The notes under the pieces: model-generated
What the model saw: the letters and a program-made list of their open reading frames with translations, nothing else
Database searches by the model: none
What the model was told of the DNA's origin: nothing
Assembly: GCA_946481465.1 (NCBI GenBank)
Contig: CAMLOC010000226.1
Location: 1 to 6,406 of the forward strand
Reading direction: 5' to 3'
Origin: an uncultured Shinella sp.
Lineage (GTDB): Bacteria > Pseudomonadota > Alphaproteobacteria > Rhizobiales > Rhizobiaceae
Length of the DNA stretch: 6,406 bases
Position numbers and translations under genes: made by a program
Part shown: in pieces, positions 1 to 5,946 of the stretch
Numbering within the stretch: position 1 is the stretch's first letter
How the letters are laid out: every line of letters begins with the position of its first letter

Positions 1-551
1 TCAAGAAATATGCGAACCGGCGCCTCTACAATACCGGAACGAGCACCTACGTGACGCTCGACGATCTCGCGGTGATGGTGAAGAAGGGAGAGAACTTCAC
101 CGTCCAGGACGCGAAGTCCGGGGAGGACATCACCCACTCGGTGCTGACGCAGATCATCTTCGAGCAGGAATCGAAGACCGGCAACACGCTGCTGCCGATA
201 TCCTTCCTGCGGCAACTCATCAGCTTCTACGGCGACCAGATGCAGATGGTCGTGCCGAGCTATCTCGAACACTCCATGCAGGCCTTCACCGAGCAGCAGT
301 CGCAGATGCGCGAGCAGATCAACAAGACCTTCGGCGATACGCCGCTCGGCAAGAACCTGCAGGTGCCGATGGCGCTGATCGAGGAGACGACGCGGCGCAA
401 CACGGAAATGTTCCAGCAGGCGATGAAGATGTTCTCGCCCTTCGCCAACGCGGCCCCGCCGAAGGAGACCCGCAAGGCCGAAGCCAAGGATCTCGACGAA
501 CTGAAGGAGCAGTTGCGCGCGCTCCAGACGAAGCTCGACAAGCTGAGCTGA
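1..551 (+). CDS. phaR: Polyhydroxyalkanoate synthesis regulator PhaR (5' end outside window)
   Basis: This is the DNA-binding repressor of polyhydroxyalkanoate (PHB) storage genes; in this family it senses polymer or granules and controls phasin and synthesis genes. The reading frame is open from the left edge (first full codon at position 3) to TGA at 549-551, giving 182 visible residues. It begins with the conserved KKYANRRLYNTGTSTYVTL block of the PHB/PHA accumulation regulator N-terminal domain, so only a few N-terminal residues are missing. The regulatory domain follows (ITHSVLTQIIFEQE, then LLPISFLRQLISFYGDQMQ), then a Gln/Met-rich amphipathic stretch, and a charged C-terminal segment (DLDELKEQLRALQTKLDKL) that looks like a short coiled coil. 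A GTG at position 51 could be mistaken for a start but lies inside the conserved DNA-binding block. It converges on the membrane-protein gene 34 nt downstream. The family assignment is secure; direct target genes are not in the window. Confidence 0.95.
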   Translation, partial: KKYANRRLYNTGTSTYVTLDDLAVMVKKGENFTVQDAKSGEDITHSVLTQIIFEQESKTGNTLLPISFLRQLISFYGDQMQMVVPSYLEHSMQAFTEQQSQMREQINKTFGDTPLGKNLQVPMALIEETTRRNTEMFQQAMKMFSPFANAAPPKETRKAEAKDLDELKEQLRALQTKLDKLS

Positions 552-562
552 GGAAACGGGCC

Positions 563-583
563 GGCGCGGGCAAGCCCCGCGCC
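563..583. terminator. GC-rich stem-loop between convergent genes
   Basis: GGCGCGGG (563-570) and CCCGCGCC (576-583) form a perfect 8-bp stem with a 5-nt loop. It fills the 34-nt gap between the stop of phaR and the stop of the convergent membrane gene. Its symmetry means it could end transcripts from either side, but neither strand has a U-tract after the stem, so intrinsic termination is doubtful. It may instead stabilise 3' ends or act with Rho. Confidence 0.4.
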
Positions 584-585
584 CC

Positions 586-993
586 TCACAGCCCGATCGA
601 AAGATCCCGGCTCGCCGTGCGGATCGACACGGCAAAACCCGCGATGACATCGATGAAGGTGATCGTCATCAGGATGAAGAAGATCTGTGTCGCAGCGCCC
701 TGCACCAGCAGGAACTCGACCAGGAACACCACGAACAGCACCATCGACAGCATGTGATCGAGCAGCGCGCGCGAGCCCGGGCGCGTGGCCTTCAGGATTT
801 CCACGAAGAGCAGCACGAGCGCGATCAGGATGAGAAGGTCGCCGAAGGCCATGGTCCAGGTCGTGCCGGACAGCATGTTGACCGCCATCACCTCGCTGTC
901 GAGCACGGCGACGCCGCCATCGCCGAAAAGTCCGGTCATGGCGAGGTTGTAGAGGGCGAAGGGGATGATCAGCAGCGGTATGGCCAGAAGCAT
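586..993 (-). CDS. Small four-helix inner-membrane protein of unknown function
   Basis: This 135-residue, very hydrophobic protein matches no family I can name. Four membrane segments are visible at about residues 1-22, 47-68, 79-97 and 101-123. An acidic/Gly loop follows the first helix (GLFGDGG), and a basic loop (KATRPGSR, residues 68-75) lies between helices 2 and 3. The C-terminal tail (RTASRDLSIGL) is short and basic. The positive-inside rule suggests that the 68-75 loop and the C-terminus face the cytoplasm. ATG at 991-993 is preceded by AGGAGA (1003-1008 on the plus strand) with 9-nt spacing, which supports the start. The gene converges on phaR and its leader contains the palindromic repeat at 1009-1104. 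Reality as a gene is well supported by composition and ribosome binding site; the function is unknown. Confidence 0.85.
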   Translation of the reverse strand: MLLAIPLLIIPFALYNLAMTGLFGDGGVAVLDSEVMAVNMLSGTTWTMAFGDLLILIALVLLFVEILKATRPGSRALLDHMLSMVLFVVFLVEFLLVQGAATQIFFILMTITFIDVIAGFAVSIRTASRDLSIGL

Positions 994-1008
994 GGGCGAC
1001 GGTCTCCT

Positions 1009-1104
1009 AGAGCATTTCCAGCAAAAGTGCGAAGCGGTTTTGCGTCCGGAAATGCGGAAAACAAAGAGTTAGAGCGTTTTCGCAGAGAAACCGAAATGCC
1101 CTAA
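1009..1104. repeat. Rhizobial-type palindromic intergenic mosaic repeat (two hairpin modules)
   Basis: Two imperfect palindromes stand side by side. In the first, GCATTTCC (1012-1019) pairs with GGAAATGC (1048-1055), and inside it GCAAAA (1021-1026) pairs with TTTTGC (1038-1043). In the second, TTAG (1069-1072) pairs with CTAA (1101-1104) and GCGTTT (1074-1079) pairs with AAATGC (1094-1099) through one G-T wobble. Both modules share the AGAGC(A/G)TTT opening. This architecture resembles the short interspersed palindromic elements of rhizobial genomes (RIME-type); assignment to a named subtype is from memory. It lies directly upstream of the ribosome binding site of the membrane-protein gene on the minus strand, so it would be transcribed in that leader if the promoter is beyond it. 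Confidence 0.7.
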
Positions 1105-1206
1105 CGGCCGTCTTCACACAAGCGGCCCTATGGTCCTCTTAGCTCAAGAATCGGCACAAGAAAATGTCGTCGCGTTAGCGGCCAAGCCTTTCGGGACATC
1201 CGGCCC

Positions 1207-1233
1207 AAAAGAAAAGGGCCGGCAAGCCGGCCC
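1207..1233 (-). terminator. Intrinsic terminator of rpmF
   Basis: Read on the minus strand, GGGCCGGC and GCCGGCCC (1226-1233 and 1216-1223 in plus coordinates) form a stem with a tight AAGC-type turn, directly followed by TTTTCTTTT (1215-1207). This is a textbook Rho-independent terminator. It begins 26 nt after the rpmF stop codon and should separate rpmF from the downstream membrane gene, which therefore probably needs its own promoter between here and 1010. Confidence 0.85.
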
Positions 1234-1258
1234 CGATATCAGCTGATGCCGAAAACGC

Positions 1259-1444
1259 TTACGCGTTTTCCTTCGGCGTCAGAACCTGGCGACCGCGGTA
1301 CATGCCGGTCTTCAGGTCGATATGGTGCGGGCGGCGCAGTTCGCCCGAGTTCTTGTCTTCAACGTAGGTCGAACCCTTCAGAGCGTCTGCGGAACGGCGC
1401 ATACCGCGCTTGGACGGGCTCGTTTTTCTTTTCGGTACAGCCAT
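1259..1444 (-). CDS. rpmF: 50S ribosomal protein L32
   Basis: This encodes L32, a structural protein of the large ribosomal subunit. The 61-residue product starts [20 protein letters not shown], the hallmark N-terminus of bL32, and continues through the family's [16 protein letters not shown] segment. The four-cysteine zinc ribbon found in some L32 proteins is absent, giving the cysteine-free form usual in alphaproteobacteria. An in-frame extension to 1486 exists, but ATG at 1442-1444 is chosen because conserved homology begins exactly there and GGAG (1453-1456) sits 8 nt upstream. A strong intrinsic terminator follows the gene and a candidate promoter with an A-tract precedes it, so it is probably transcribed as its own unit, possibly with read-through from the gene upstream. 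In many bacteria rpmF is linked to plsX; here that link is absent, and the neighbours are a GST gene and mtgA. Confidence 0.97.
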   Translation of the reverse strand: MAVPKRKTSPSKRGMRRSADALKGSTYVEDKNSGELRRPHHIDLKTGMYRGRQVLTPKENA

Positions 1445-1531
1445 TTCACTAACTCCACTTATCGGGCAAACACATCCACGGGCCACCGGACGGGCGACAG
1501 GGACATGTCTTTATCTCGGAAATTGGGCCGG

Positions 1532-1579
1532 CTTATACACAGCTAATTCCTGCTTGACCAGTCCCCGGGCTTTTTTTTT
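1532..1579 (-). promoter_or_regulatory. Candidate rpmF promoter with A-tract (UP-like) element
   Basis: On the minus strand a TATAAG -10 box (1532-1537) is preceded, after 17 nt, by TGGTCA (1555-1560) as a 4/6 match to the -35 consensus. A run of nine A (1571-1579) lies about 46-54 nt upstream of the expected start near 1525, where an UP element would sit. The leader to the rpmF ATG would be about 80 nt. This is inferred from motif matching only. Confidence 0.45.
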
Positions 1580-1591
1580 CGATTCCGGCGA

Positions 1592-2239
1592 TCAGACCTC
1601 GTCTTCGGGCACGATCCACGGTTCGGCAAGCGCCGCCGCCTGCCACGCCTGCCAGGCCGGATGCGCCTTCATGCGCGCCATATAGGCCAGGATCGTCTCG
1701 TCGCGGGTCAGGCGGTAGGTCTCGAACCGGTTGACCACGGGGGCATACATCGCGTCGGCGGCAGAGAAAGCACCGAACAGGAACGGTCCGCCCGAACGCG
1801 CAAGCGCCGTCTTCCAGATCGTCTCGATGCGGGCGACGTCGTCCATGACGCCGTCCGGCAGGTCGATTTCGGCCGGCTTGCGGCGGATGTTCATCGGGCA
1901 GGCGCCGCGCAGCGCCCGGAAGCCCGAGAGCATTTCCATCGCGATCGCCCGCGCCTCGGCACGCGCGGCGCTATCCTTCGGCCAGATGCCGGCATCCGGA
2001 AAGAGTTCGGCGACATATTCGATGATCGCGAGCGATTCCCACACCCGCACCGCGCCATGGTGCAGCACCGGCACCCGCCCGGTCGGCGAGATCTTGATGA
2101 ATTCCGGGTTGCCGGCGGGAAAGTCGAAGGGGATGACCTTGTCCGTGAACGGCACCCCGGCCGCCGTCATCGCGATCCAGGGCCGGAAGGACCAGGAGGA
2201 ATAGTTCTTGTTGCCGACATAGAGGATGAGGTCCGACAT
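1592..2239 (-). CDS. Glutathione S-transferase family protein
   Basis: This 215-residue protein has the two-domain cytosolic GST layout and length. The N-terminal thioredoxin-like half (about 1-80) opens with LYVGNKNYSSWSFRPWIAM; Ser14/Ser15 are candidates for the catalytic residue that activates the glutathione thiol. It also has the cis-Pro VPVL element (56-59) and the ES pair (68-69) that binds the gamma-glutamyl group. The all-helical C-terminal half (about 90-210) carries the family's capping-box-like SAADAMYAP segment (159-167). The NYSSWS opening is typical of a bacterial GST subgroup whose substrates are largely unknown, so a specific reaction cannot be given. ATG at 2237-2239 has GGGAG only 3 nt upstream, a rather close ribosome binding site. 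It lies 75 nt after mtgA on the same strand and may be co-transcribed with it; 147 nt separate it from rpmF, with no clear terminator between. Confidence 0.93.
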   Translation of the reverse strand: MSDLILYVGNKNYSSWSFRPWIAMTAAGVPFTDKVIPFDFPAGNPEFIKISPTGRVPVLHHGAVRVWESLAIIEYVAELFPDAGIWPKDSAARAEARAIAMEMLSGFRALRGACPMNIRRKPAEIDLPDGVMDDVARIETIWKTALARSGGPFLFGAFSAADAMYAPVVNRFETYRLTRDETILAYMARMKAHPAWQAWQAAALAEPWIVPEDEV

Positions 2240-2274
2240 GGTGCTCCCGCGCGTTGTGAGATGGCCGAAACCCT

Positions 2275-2310
2275 AGGCCTTCACCGCCCGCGGCGCCAAT
2301 GAAAAGGCCT
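2275..2310 (-). other. Inverted repeat between mtgA and the GST gene
   Basis: AGGCCTT (2275-2281) and AAGGCCT (2304-2310) are perfect 7-nt arms around a GC-rich 22-nt loop, in the 75-nt gap between the mtgA stop and the GST start. No U-tract follows on the minus strand, so it is a weak candidate for attenuation or processing rather than a proper terminator. Confidence 0.3.
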
Positions 2311-2314
2311 GAAC

Positions 2315-2998
2315 TCACTCATAAAGGCACTTGATATATTCGCCCGAGCGGCTGGCGCGCCGCTCGATCAGGCGGGCGAGACGCTGCAGGCCGCGGCCCG
2401 GCTTGCCGGCGTTGCGCTCGTAGGGATTGGGCAGCGAGACGGCGAGAAGGGCGGCCTGGCGGCGCGAGAGCTTGGCGGCCGACACCTTGAAATGGTGCTG
2501 CGCGGCAGCCTCGATGCCGTAGATGCCGGGTCCCCATTCGGCGATGTTGAGGTAGATCTCCATCAGCCGCTTCTTGCTCCAGACGAAATCCGCGGCAACG
2601 GCCAGCGGCAGTTCCATCGCCTTGCGCAGGAAGGAGCGGCCGTTCCACAGGAAGAGGTTCTTGGCCGTCTGCATGGGGATCGTGCTCGCGCCGCGCGTCT
2701 GCTCGCCGGCCAGCGCCTCGTTGACGACGGCGCGCATCTCGCCCCAGTCGACCCCGCCATGGCGGCAGAACTGGCCGTCCTCGGACATCATGACCGACTG
2801 GACAAGGTTGGGCGAAATCTCGTCGAACTCCACCCATTGCCGGTCATAGCCGCGCAGGAGCACGAGGTCGCGCAGCATCAGCGTGGAGACAGGGCGGATG
2901 AAATCGACCGTGTAGAGCAGGATCAGCGCATAGGGCAGCGCCACGACCGCGAGAACCACGAGCACGAGCCGCCGCCAGGATCGGCGAAGCCGGCTCAT
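2315..2998 (-). CDS. mtgA: Monofunctional biosynthetic peptidoglycan transglycosylase (GT51)
   Basis: MtgA polymerises glycan strands from lipid II on the periplasmic face of the inner membrane and lacks a transpeptidase domain. The 227-residue product has a basic N-terminus, one membrane anchor (about residues 10-32) and a complete GT51 domain. Motif 1 is [13 protein letters not shown] with catalytic Glu73, motif 2 is [16 protein letters not shown] (103-118), motif 3 is RKAMEL (125-130), and motif 4 is [20 protein letters not shown] with the second key Glu147. Length is normal for the monofunctional class. The ATG at 2996-2998 is preferred because GAGAAGGA lies 7 nt before it and the protein then starts just before the anchor. 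A TTG at 3068-3070 would add 24 hydrophilic residues with a poorly spaced AAGGA. It is divergent from ispA, whose product type feeds undecaprenyl carrier synthesis, and precedes the GST gene on the same strand. Confidence 0.95.
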   Translation of the reverse strand: MSRLRRSWRRLVLVVLAVVALPYALILLYTVDFIRPVSTLMLRDLVLLRGYDRQWVEFDEISPNLVQSVMMSEDGQFCRHGGVDWGEMRAVVNEALAGEQTRGASTIPMQTAKNLFLWNGRSFLRKAMELPLAVAADFVWSKKRLMEIYLNIAEWGPGIYGIEAAAQHHFKVSAAKLSRRQAALLAVSLPNPYERNAGKPGRGLQRLARLIERRASRSGEYIKCLYE

Positions 2999-3005
2999 CC
3001 AACCG

Positions 3006-3013
3006 TCCTTCTC
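3006..3013 (-). promoter_or_regulatory. Ribosome binding site deciding the mtgA start
   Basis: On the minus strand GAGAAGGA is followed after CGGTTGG (7 nt) by ATG at 2996-2998. This is a stronger and better-spaced site than the AAGGA 11 nt before the upstream TTG at 3070, and so it favours the shorter, 227-residue MtgA. Confidence 0.6.
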
Positions 3014-3158
3014 ACCGGCCCCTGCCTCCGTTTTGCCCGCATCCGCGCGTGTTTCCGGTACGATGTCCAAGAGCCGGCGTATCCTTCCGTCGTTGCGCCT
3101 TCATACCGTCCCGGCTCGCCAAAAACCAGTCTGCGCCGCGATTCTTTGAAGCAGCGCG

Positions 3159-3192
3159 GGCATGGCCGTTGCTTCGTCCGGGAGGCCATGCC
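3159..3192 (+). promoter_or_regulatory. Stem-loop in the ispA leader
   Basis: GGCATGGCC (3159-3167) and GGCCATGCC (3184-3192) are perfect 9-nt inverted arms with a 16-nt loop. The 3' arm ends 11 nt before the chosen ispA ATG (3204), next to the purine-rich AAAGAG that would serve as ribosome binding site. It could be an mRNA hairpin tuning translation or a DNA operator for a dimeric regulator in the mtgA/ispA divergent region; the sequence cannot tell these apart. Confidence 0.4.
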
Positions 3193-3203
3193 AAAGAGCG
3201 GCC

Positions 3204-4121
3204 ATGAGCGAACGTCACCAGGAATTCCAGTCCCTCCTGAAGGGCAATGCCGAGGCAGTGGAAACGCTGCTGGCAGGTCTCTTGTCCGGCACCCTCGCAA
3301 CGGACGAGATCGCCCGGCCCGAACGGCTGCTCGCCGCCATGCGCCACGGCGTGCTCAACGGCGGCAAGCGGCTCCGCCCCTTCCTCGTCATCGAATCCGC
3401 CGCGCTCTTTGCAGGCGTGGAGCGCATGGCGGCGCTGCGCGTCGGCGCCGCGCTCGAATGCATCCACTGTTACTCGCTGGTGCATGACGACCTGCCCGCC
3501 ATGGACGACGACGACCTGCGCCGCGGCCAGCCGACCGTGCACGTCGCCTTCGACGAGGCGGCAGCGATCCTTGCCGGCGACAGCCTGCTGACACTCGCCT
3601 TCGATATCGTCGCGGCGCCCGAAACGCGCCTGCCCGACGCCACCAAGACGGCGCTGGTGCTGGCGCTCGCCCGCGCCGCCGGCATCGGCGGCATGGCCGG
3701 CGGCCAGGCGCTCGACCTTGCGGCCGAGAGCGAAGCGCCGGACGAGGCCGGCATCGTGACGCTGCAGACGATGAAGACCGGCGCACTGCTGCGCTTTGCC
3801 TGCGAGGCCGGCGCGATCGTCGCCGGCGCCTCGGCCGGGGAGCGCCTGACGCTGCGCCGCTATGGCGAAACGGTGGGCCTCGCCTTCCAGATCGCCGACG
3901 ACCTGCTCGACCTTACCGCCGATGCCGCGACCATGGGCAAGGCGACCGGCAAGGATGCCGACCGCGGCAAGGCGACGCTGGTTTCCCGGCGCGGCCAGGC
4001 CTGGGCGGAAAACCGCCTGCGCGATCTCGTGGCGGAGGCCGAGGCGCTTCTCGCGCCGTTCGGCCATCGCGCCGGCATCCTGATCGAAACCGCCCATTTC
4101 ATCGCCAATCGCAGGAACTGA
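3204..4121 (+). CDS. ispA: Farnesyl diphosphate synthase-type polyprenyl synthetase (IspA)
   Basis: This enzyme condenses isopentenyl diphosphate with allylic diphosphates, probably to farnesyl diphosphate, for ubiquinone, undecaprenyl phosphate and other prenyl products. The 305-residue protein has the substrate-binding GGKRLRP (53-59), the first Asp-rich motif DDLPAMD (95-101, followed by DDDLRRG), the KTG element (191-193), and the second Asp-rich motif DDLLD (232-236) with the trailing [11 protein letters not shown]. Tyr90-Ser91 stand at positions -5/-4 before the first Asp-rich motif, as in E. coli IspA, which favours a C15 product; a C20 product cannot be excluded. ATG at 3204 is chosen because family similarity starts soon after it and a perfect hairpin occupies the stretch just upstream; the alternative ATG at 3162 would add 14 residues. 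hisC follows 4 nt after the stop, so the two are surely co-transcribed. Unlike in many bacteria, xseB and dxs do not flank it here. Confidence 0.93.
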   Translation: MSERHQEFQSLLKGNAEAVETLLAGLLSGTLATDEIARPERLLAAMRHGVLNGGKRLRPFLVIESAALFAGVERMAALRVGAALECIHCYSLVHDDLPAMDDDDLRRGQPTVHVAFDEAAAILAGDSLLTLAFDIVAAPETRLPDATKTALVLALARAAGIGGMAGGQALDLAAESEAPDEAGIVTLQTMKTGALLRFACEAGAIVAGASAGERLTLRRYGETVGLAFQIADDLLDLTADAATMGKATGKDADRGKATLVSRRGQAWAENRLRDLVAEAEALLAPFGHRAGILIETAHFIANRRN

Positions 4122-4125
4122 CGCC

Positions 4126-5181
4126 ATGAGCAAATTCTGGTCGCCGATCGTCGCCACGCTCAAGCCCTATGTCGCCGGCGAGCAGCCGCGCATTCAAAAC
4201 CTCGTCAAGCTCAACACCAACGAGAATCCCTACGGCCCTTCCCCGAAGGCGATCGCCGCCATGCAGGAGGCCGTCGCCGACAGCCTGAAGCTCTACCCGG
4301 ACCCGACCGCGCTGGCGCTGCGCCAGTCGATCGCCCGGTTCCATGGCGTGGAGGCGGAGGAGGTGTTTGTCGGCAACGGTTCGGACGAGGTGCTGGCGCA
4401 TGCCTTCGCGGCGCTCCTCAAGCACGAGAAGCCGCTTCTCTACCCGGACATCACCTACAGCTTCTACCCGACCTATTGCGGCCTTTTCGGCATCGAGGCG
4501 GTGGAGGTTCCGCTGAAGGACGATTTCACCATCGACCTCTCGGACTATGACCGCCCGTGCGGCGCCATCATCCTGCCGAATCCGAACGCGCCCACCGGCG
4601 TCGGCCTGCCGCTTTCCGCCATCGAGACGCTGGTGGCCGGGCATCCGGACCAACCTGTGGTCATCGACGAGGCCTATATCGATTTCGGCGGCGAGAGCGC
4701 GATCCCGCTGACCCGCAAATACGACAACCTGCTCGTGGTCCACACGCTGTCGAAGTCCCGCTCGCTGGCGGGCCTGCGCGTCGGCTACGCCATCGGCCGG
4801 CGCCCGCTGATCGATGCGCTGGAGCGCGTAAAAGACAGCTTCAACTCCTATCCGCTCGACCGCATCGCCCAGGCCGGCGCCGCGGCCGCCGTCGACGACC
4901 GCGAATGGTTCGACGAGACGCGCGGCAAGGTGATCGAGACGCGCGAACGCGTCACCGGGGCGCTGCGCCAGCGCGGCTTCGAGGTGCTGCCCTCGCAGGC
5001 GAATTTCGTCTTCGCCCGGCATCCGGCCGTGAGCGGCGAGGCGCTGGCGAAGGGCCTGCGCGAGCGCGCCGTGCTGGTGCGCCACTTCGCCAAGCCGCGG
5101 ATTTCCGATTTCCTGCGCATCACCATCGGCACGCCCGAGGAATGCGACCGGCTGATCGCGGCGGTCGAGGAGCTCGTCTGA
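4126..5181 (+). CDS. hisC: Histidinol-phosphate aminotransferase
   Basis: This is a fold-type I, PLP-dependent aminotransferase of the HisC family. It converts imidazole acetol phosphate and glutamate to histidinol phosphate; several relatives also transaminate aromatic keto acids. The 351 residues match the family's usual length. Visible landmarks are [11 protein letters not shown] (30-40), [10 protein letters not shown] (57-66), the GNGSDE phosphate-binding loop (83-88), NPNAPTG (152-158, Asn154 near the cofactor), Asp181 in DEAYIDF (pyridine nitrogen), the Schiff-base Lys210 in [16 protein letters not shown], and Arg218 in that same block. Its ATG is 4 nt after the ispA stop, and AGGA (4113-4116), 9 nt upstream, lies inside the last codons of ispA, so translation is probably coupled. 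No other his gene is nearby, and rhizobia often carry several hisC copies, so this one may serve histidine or aromatic amino acid synthesis. Confidence 0.94.
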   Translation: MSKFWSPIVATLKPYVAGEQPRIQNLVKLNTNENPYGPSPKAIAAMQEAVADSLKLYPDPTALALRQSIARFHGVEAEEVFVGNGSDEVLAHAFAALLKHEKPLLYPDITYSFYPTYCGLFGIEAVEVPLKDDFTIDLSDYDRPCGAIILPNPNAPTGVGLPLSAIETLVAGHPDQPVVIDEAYIDFGGESAIPLTRKYDNLLVVHTLSKSRSLAGLRVGYAIGRRPLIDALERVKDSFNSYPLDRIAQAGAAAAVDDREWFDETRGKVIETRERVTGALRQRGFEVLPSQANFVFARHPAVSGEALAKGLRERAVLVRHFAKPRISDFLRITIGTPEECDRLIAAVEELV

Positions 5182-5196
5182 AGTTTTCGGACGATA

Positions 5197-5217
5197 CCCG
5201 GCTCCGCCGAGCACGGG
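5197..5217 (+). other. Stem-loop downstream of hisC
   Basis: CCCGGCTC (5197-5204) pairs with GAGC (5209-5212) and CGGG (5214-5217) across a 4-nt loop, with a single bulged A at 5213. It begins 15 nt after the hisC stop. No U-tract follows, so it is at best a Rho-assisted or processed 3' end of the ispA-hisC transcript. Confidence 0.35.
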
Positions 5218-5260
5218 GACATGTGGTGCAATTCTCCCGCTAGGCGGTGAAAAGGCGATC

Positions 5261-5281
5261 GGCTATCGTCTGCCGATAGCC
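5261..5281 (+). promoter_or_regulatory. Perfect stem-loop just upstream of the exporter gene
   Basis: GGCTATCG (5261-5268) and CGATAGCC (5274-5281) form a perfect 8-bp stem with the 5-nt loop TCTGC. It ends 11 nt before the ATG at 5293, and the intervening bases (ACCGGTGCCCC) hold no Shine-Dalgarno sequence. It may be an operator palindrome for a regulator of the exporter or an RNA hairpin in its leader. LysE-type exporters are often controlled by LysR- or Lrp-type activators, but no regulator gene is adjacent in this window. Confidence 0.45.
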
Positions 5282-5292
5282 ACCGGTGCCCC

Positions 5293-5937
5293 ATGACCGA
5301 CCTCACACCCTACCTGCCGCAGCTCGCCGTCGCCTGGACGGCCTATTTCATCGCCACGGCGTCGCCGGGGCCGGCGATCATCGCCATCATCGCGACCTCG
5401 ATCAGCCGGGGCCGGCGAGCCGGGCTGGCACTGGCCTGCGGGGTGCTGACGGGGTCCTATATCTGGGCCATCCTCACGGCTTCCGGCCTTTCCGCGCTCA
5501 TCCGTACCTATGGCGAAGCGATCGTCGTCCTGAAGATCGTCGGCGGCTGCTACCTACTCTGGCTGGCGTGGAATGCCTGGCGTGCGGCTCGCCGGAGCGA
5601 GGAGGTCTATCGCATGCAGATGGCCGCAATGCCCGCGCTGTCGCCGCGCCGGCAGTATCTCAAGGGCCTCGGCATCCACATCACCAATCCCAAGGCGATC
5701 TTCAACTGGATCATGCTGACATCGCTCGGCATGCCGCCGGGTGCGCCGGGCGAGGTCATGGCAACCTTCATCGCCGGCTGCATGGCAATCGGGATCTGCG
5801 TCTTCCTCGGCTTCGCGCTGGTCTTTTCGCTCGGCCCGGTGCACCGGGCCTATCTCAGGGCGCGCCGCGCCATAGAAGGCGTCATGGCCGCCTTCTTCGC
5901 TTTTGCCGGCTTCAAGCTGCTTACGGCACGGTTGTGA
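5293..5937 (+). CDS. LysE/RhtB-family amino acid exporter
   Basis: This inner-membrane protein of 214 residues belongs to the LysE/RhtB translocator family, which exports amino acids or similar small metabolites with the ion gradient. Landmarks are the N-terminal SPGPA (24-28), a Gly-rich second region (GLALACGVLTGSY, 44-56), and the TNPKAIFNW block (131-139) after the central basic loop. Hydrophobic segments lie at about 8-34, 44-66, 76-96, 138-146, 153-180 and 193-211, giving the usual five to six helices. The central loop (97-122) is positively charged, consistent with a cytoplasmic face. The substrate cannot be told from the sequence. No good ribosome binding site precedes the ATG; instead a perfect stem-loop ends 11 nt upstream. 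It follows hisC by 111 nt on the same strand and its stop is only 19 nt from the stop of convergent ispG. Confidence 0.92.
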   Translation: MTDLTPYLPQLAVAWTAYFIATASPGPAIIAIIATSISRGRRAGLALACGVLTGSYIWAILTASGLSALIRTYGEAIVVLKIVGGCYLLWLAWNAWRAARRSEEVYRMQMAAMPALSPRRQYLKGLGIHITNPKAIFNWIMLTSLGMPPGAPGEVMATFIAGCMAIGICVFLGFALVFSLGPVHRAYLRARRAIEGVMAAFFAFAGFKLLTARL

Positions 5938-5946
5938 TCGCGCAAG

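Noticed and set aside
1130..1246. Possible 38-codon plus-strand small frame
   Set aside because: No ribosome binding site precedes its ATG, and it runs through the rpmF terminator hairpin, which explains the sequence better.
1561..1579. CCCGGG followed by nine T on the plus strand as a terminator
   Set aside because: CCCGGG has no room for a loop and no complementary arm lies upstream, and no plus-strand gene ends nearby. The run reads better as an A-tract upstream of the rpmF promoter.
1661..2302. Open frames on the plus strand across the GST gene
   Set aside because: The GST frame on the minus strand has clear family motifs; the opposite-strand products resemble no protein and are biased in composition.
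3162..3203. N-terminal extension of IspA from ATG 3162
   Set aside because: No ribosome binding site precedes 3162, family similarity starts after 3204, and the stretch is occupied by a perfect inverted repeat.
2492..3487. 331-codon plus-strand frame running through mtgA into ispA
   Set aside because: It overlaps two well-supported genes in other frames and has no domain or ribosome binding site support.
3012..4163. Long open frame (383 codons) on the minus strand across ispA
   Set aside because: It lies wholly antisense to ispA, whose protein has all catalytic motifs. The antisense product is rich in Arg, Gly, Ala, Gln and His with no recognisable domain, as expected of a GC-rich shadow frame.
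4099..5214. Long open frame (371 codons) on the minus strand across hisC
   Set aside because: Same reason: it is antisense to a complete hisC and has low-complexity Arg/Asp/Gly/Ala composition.
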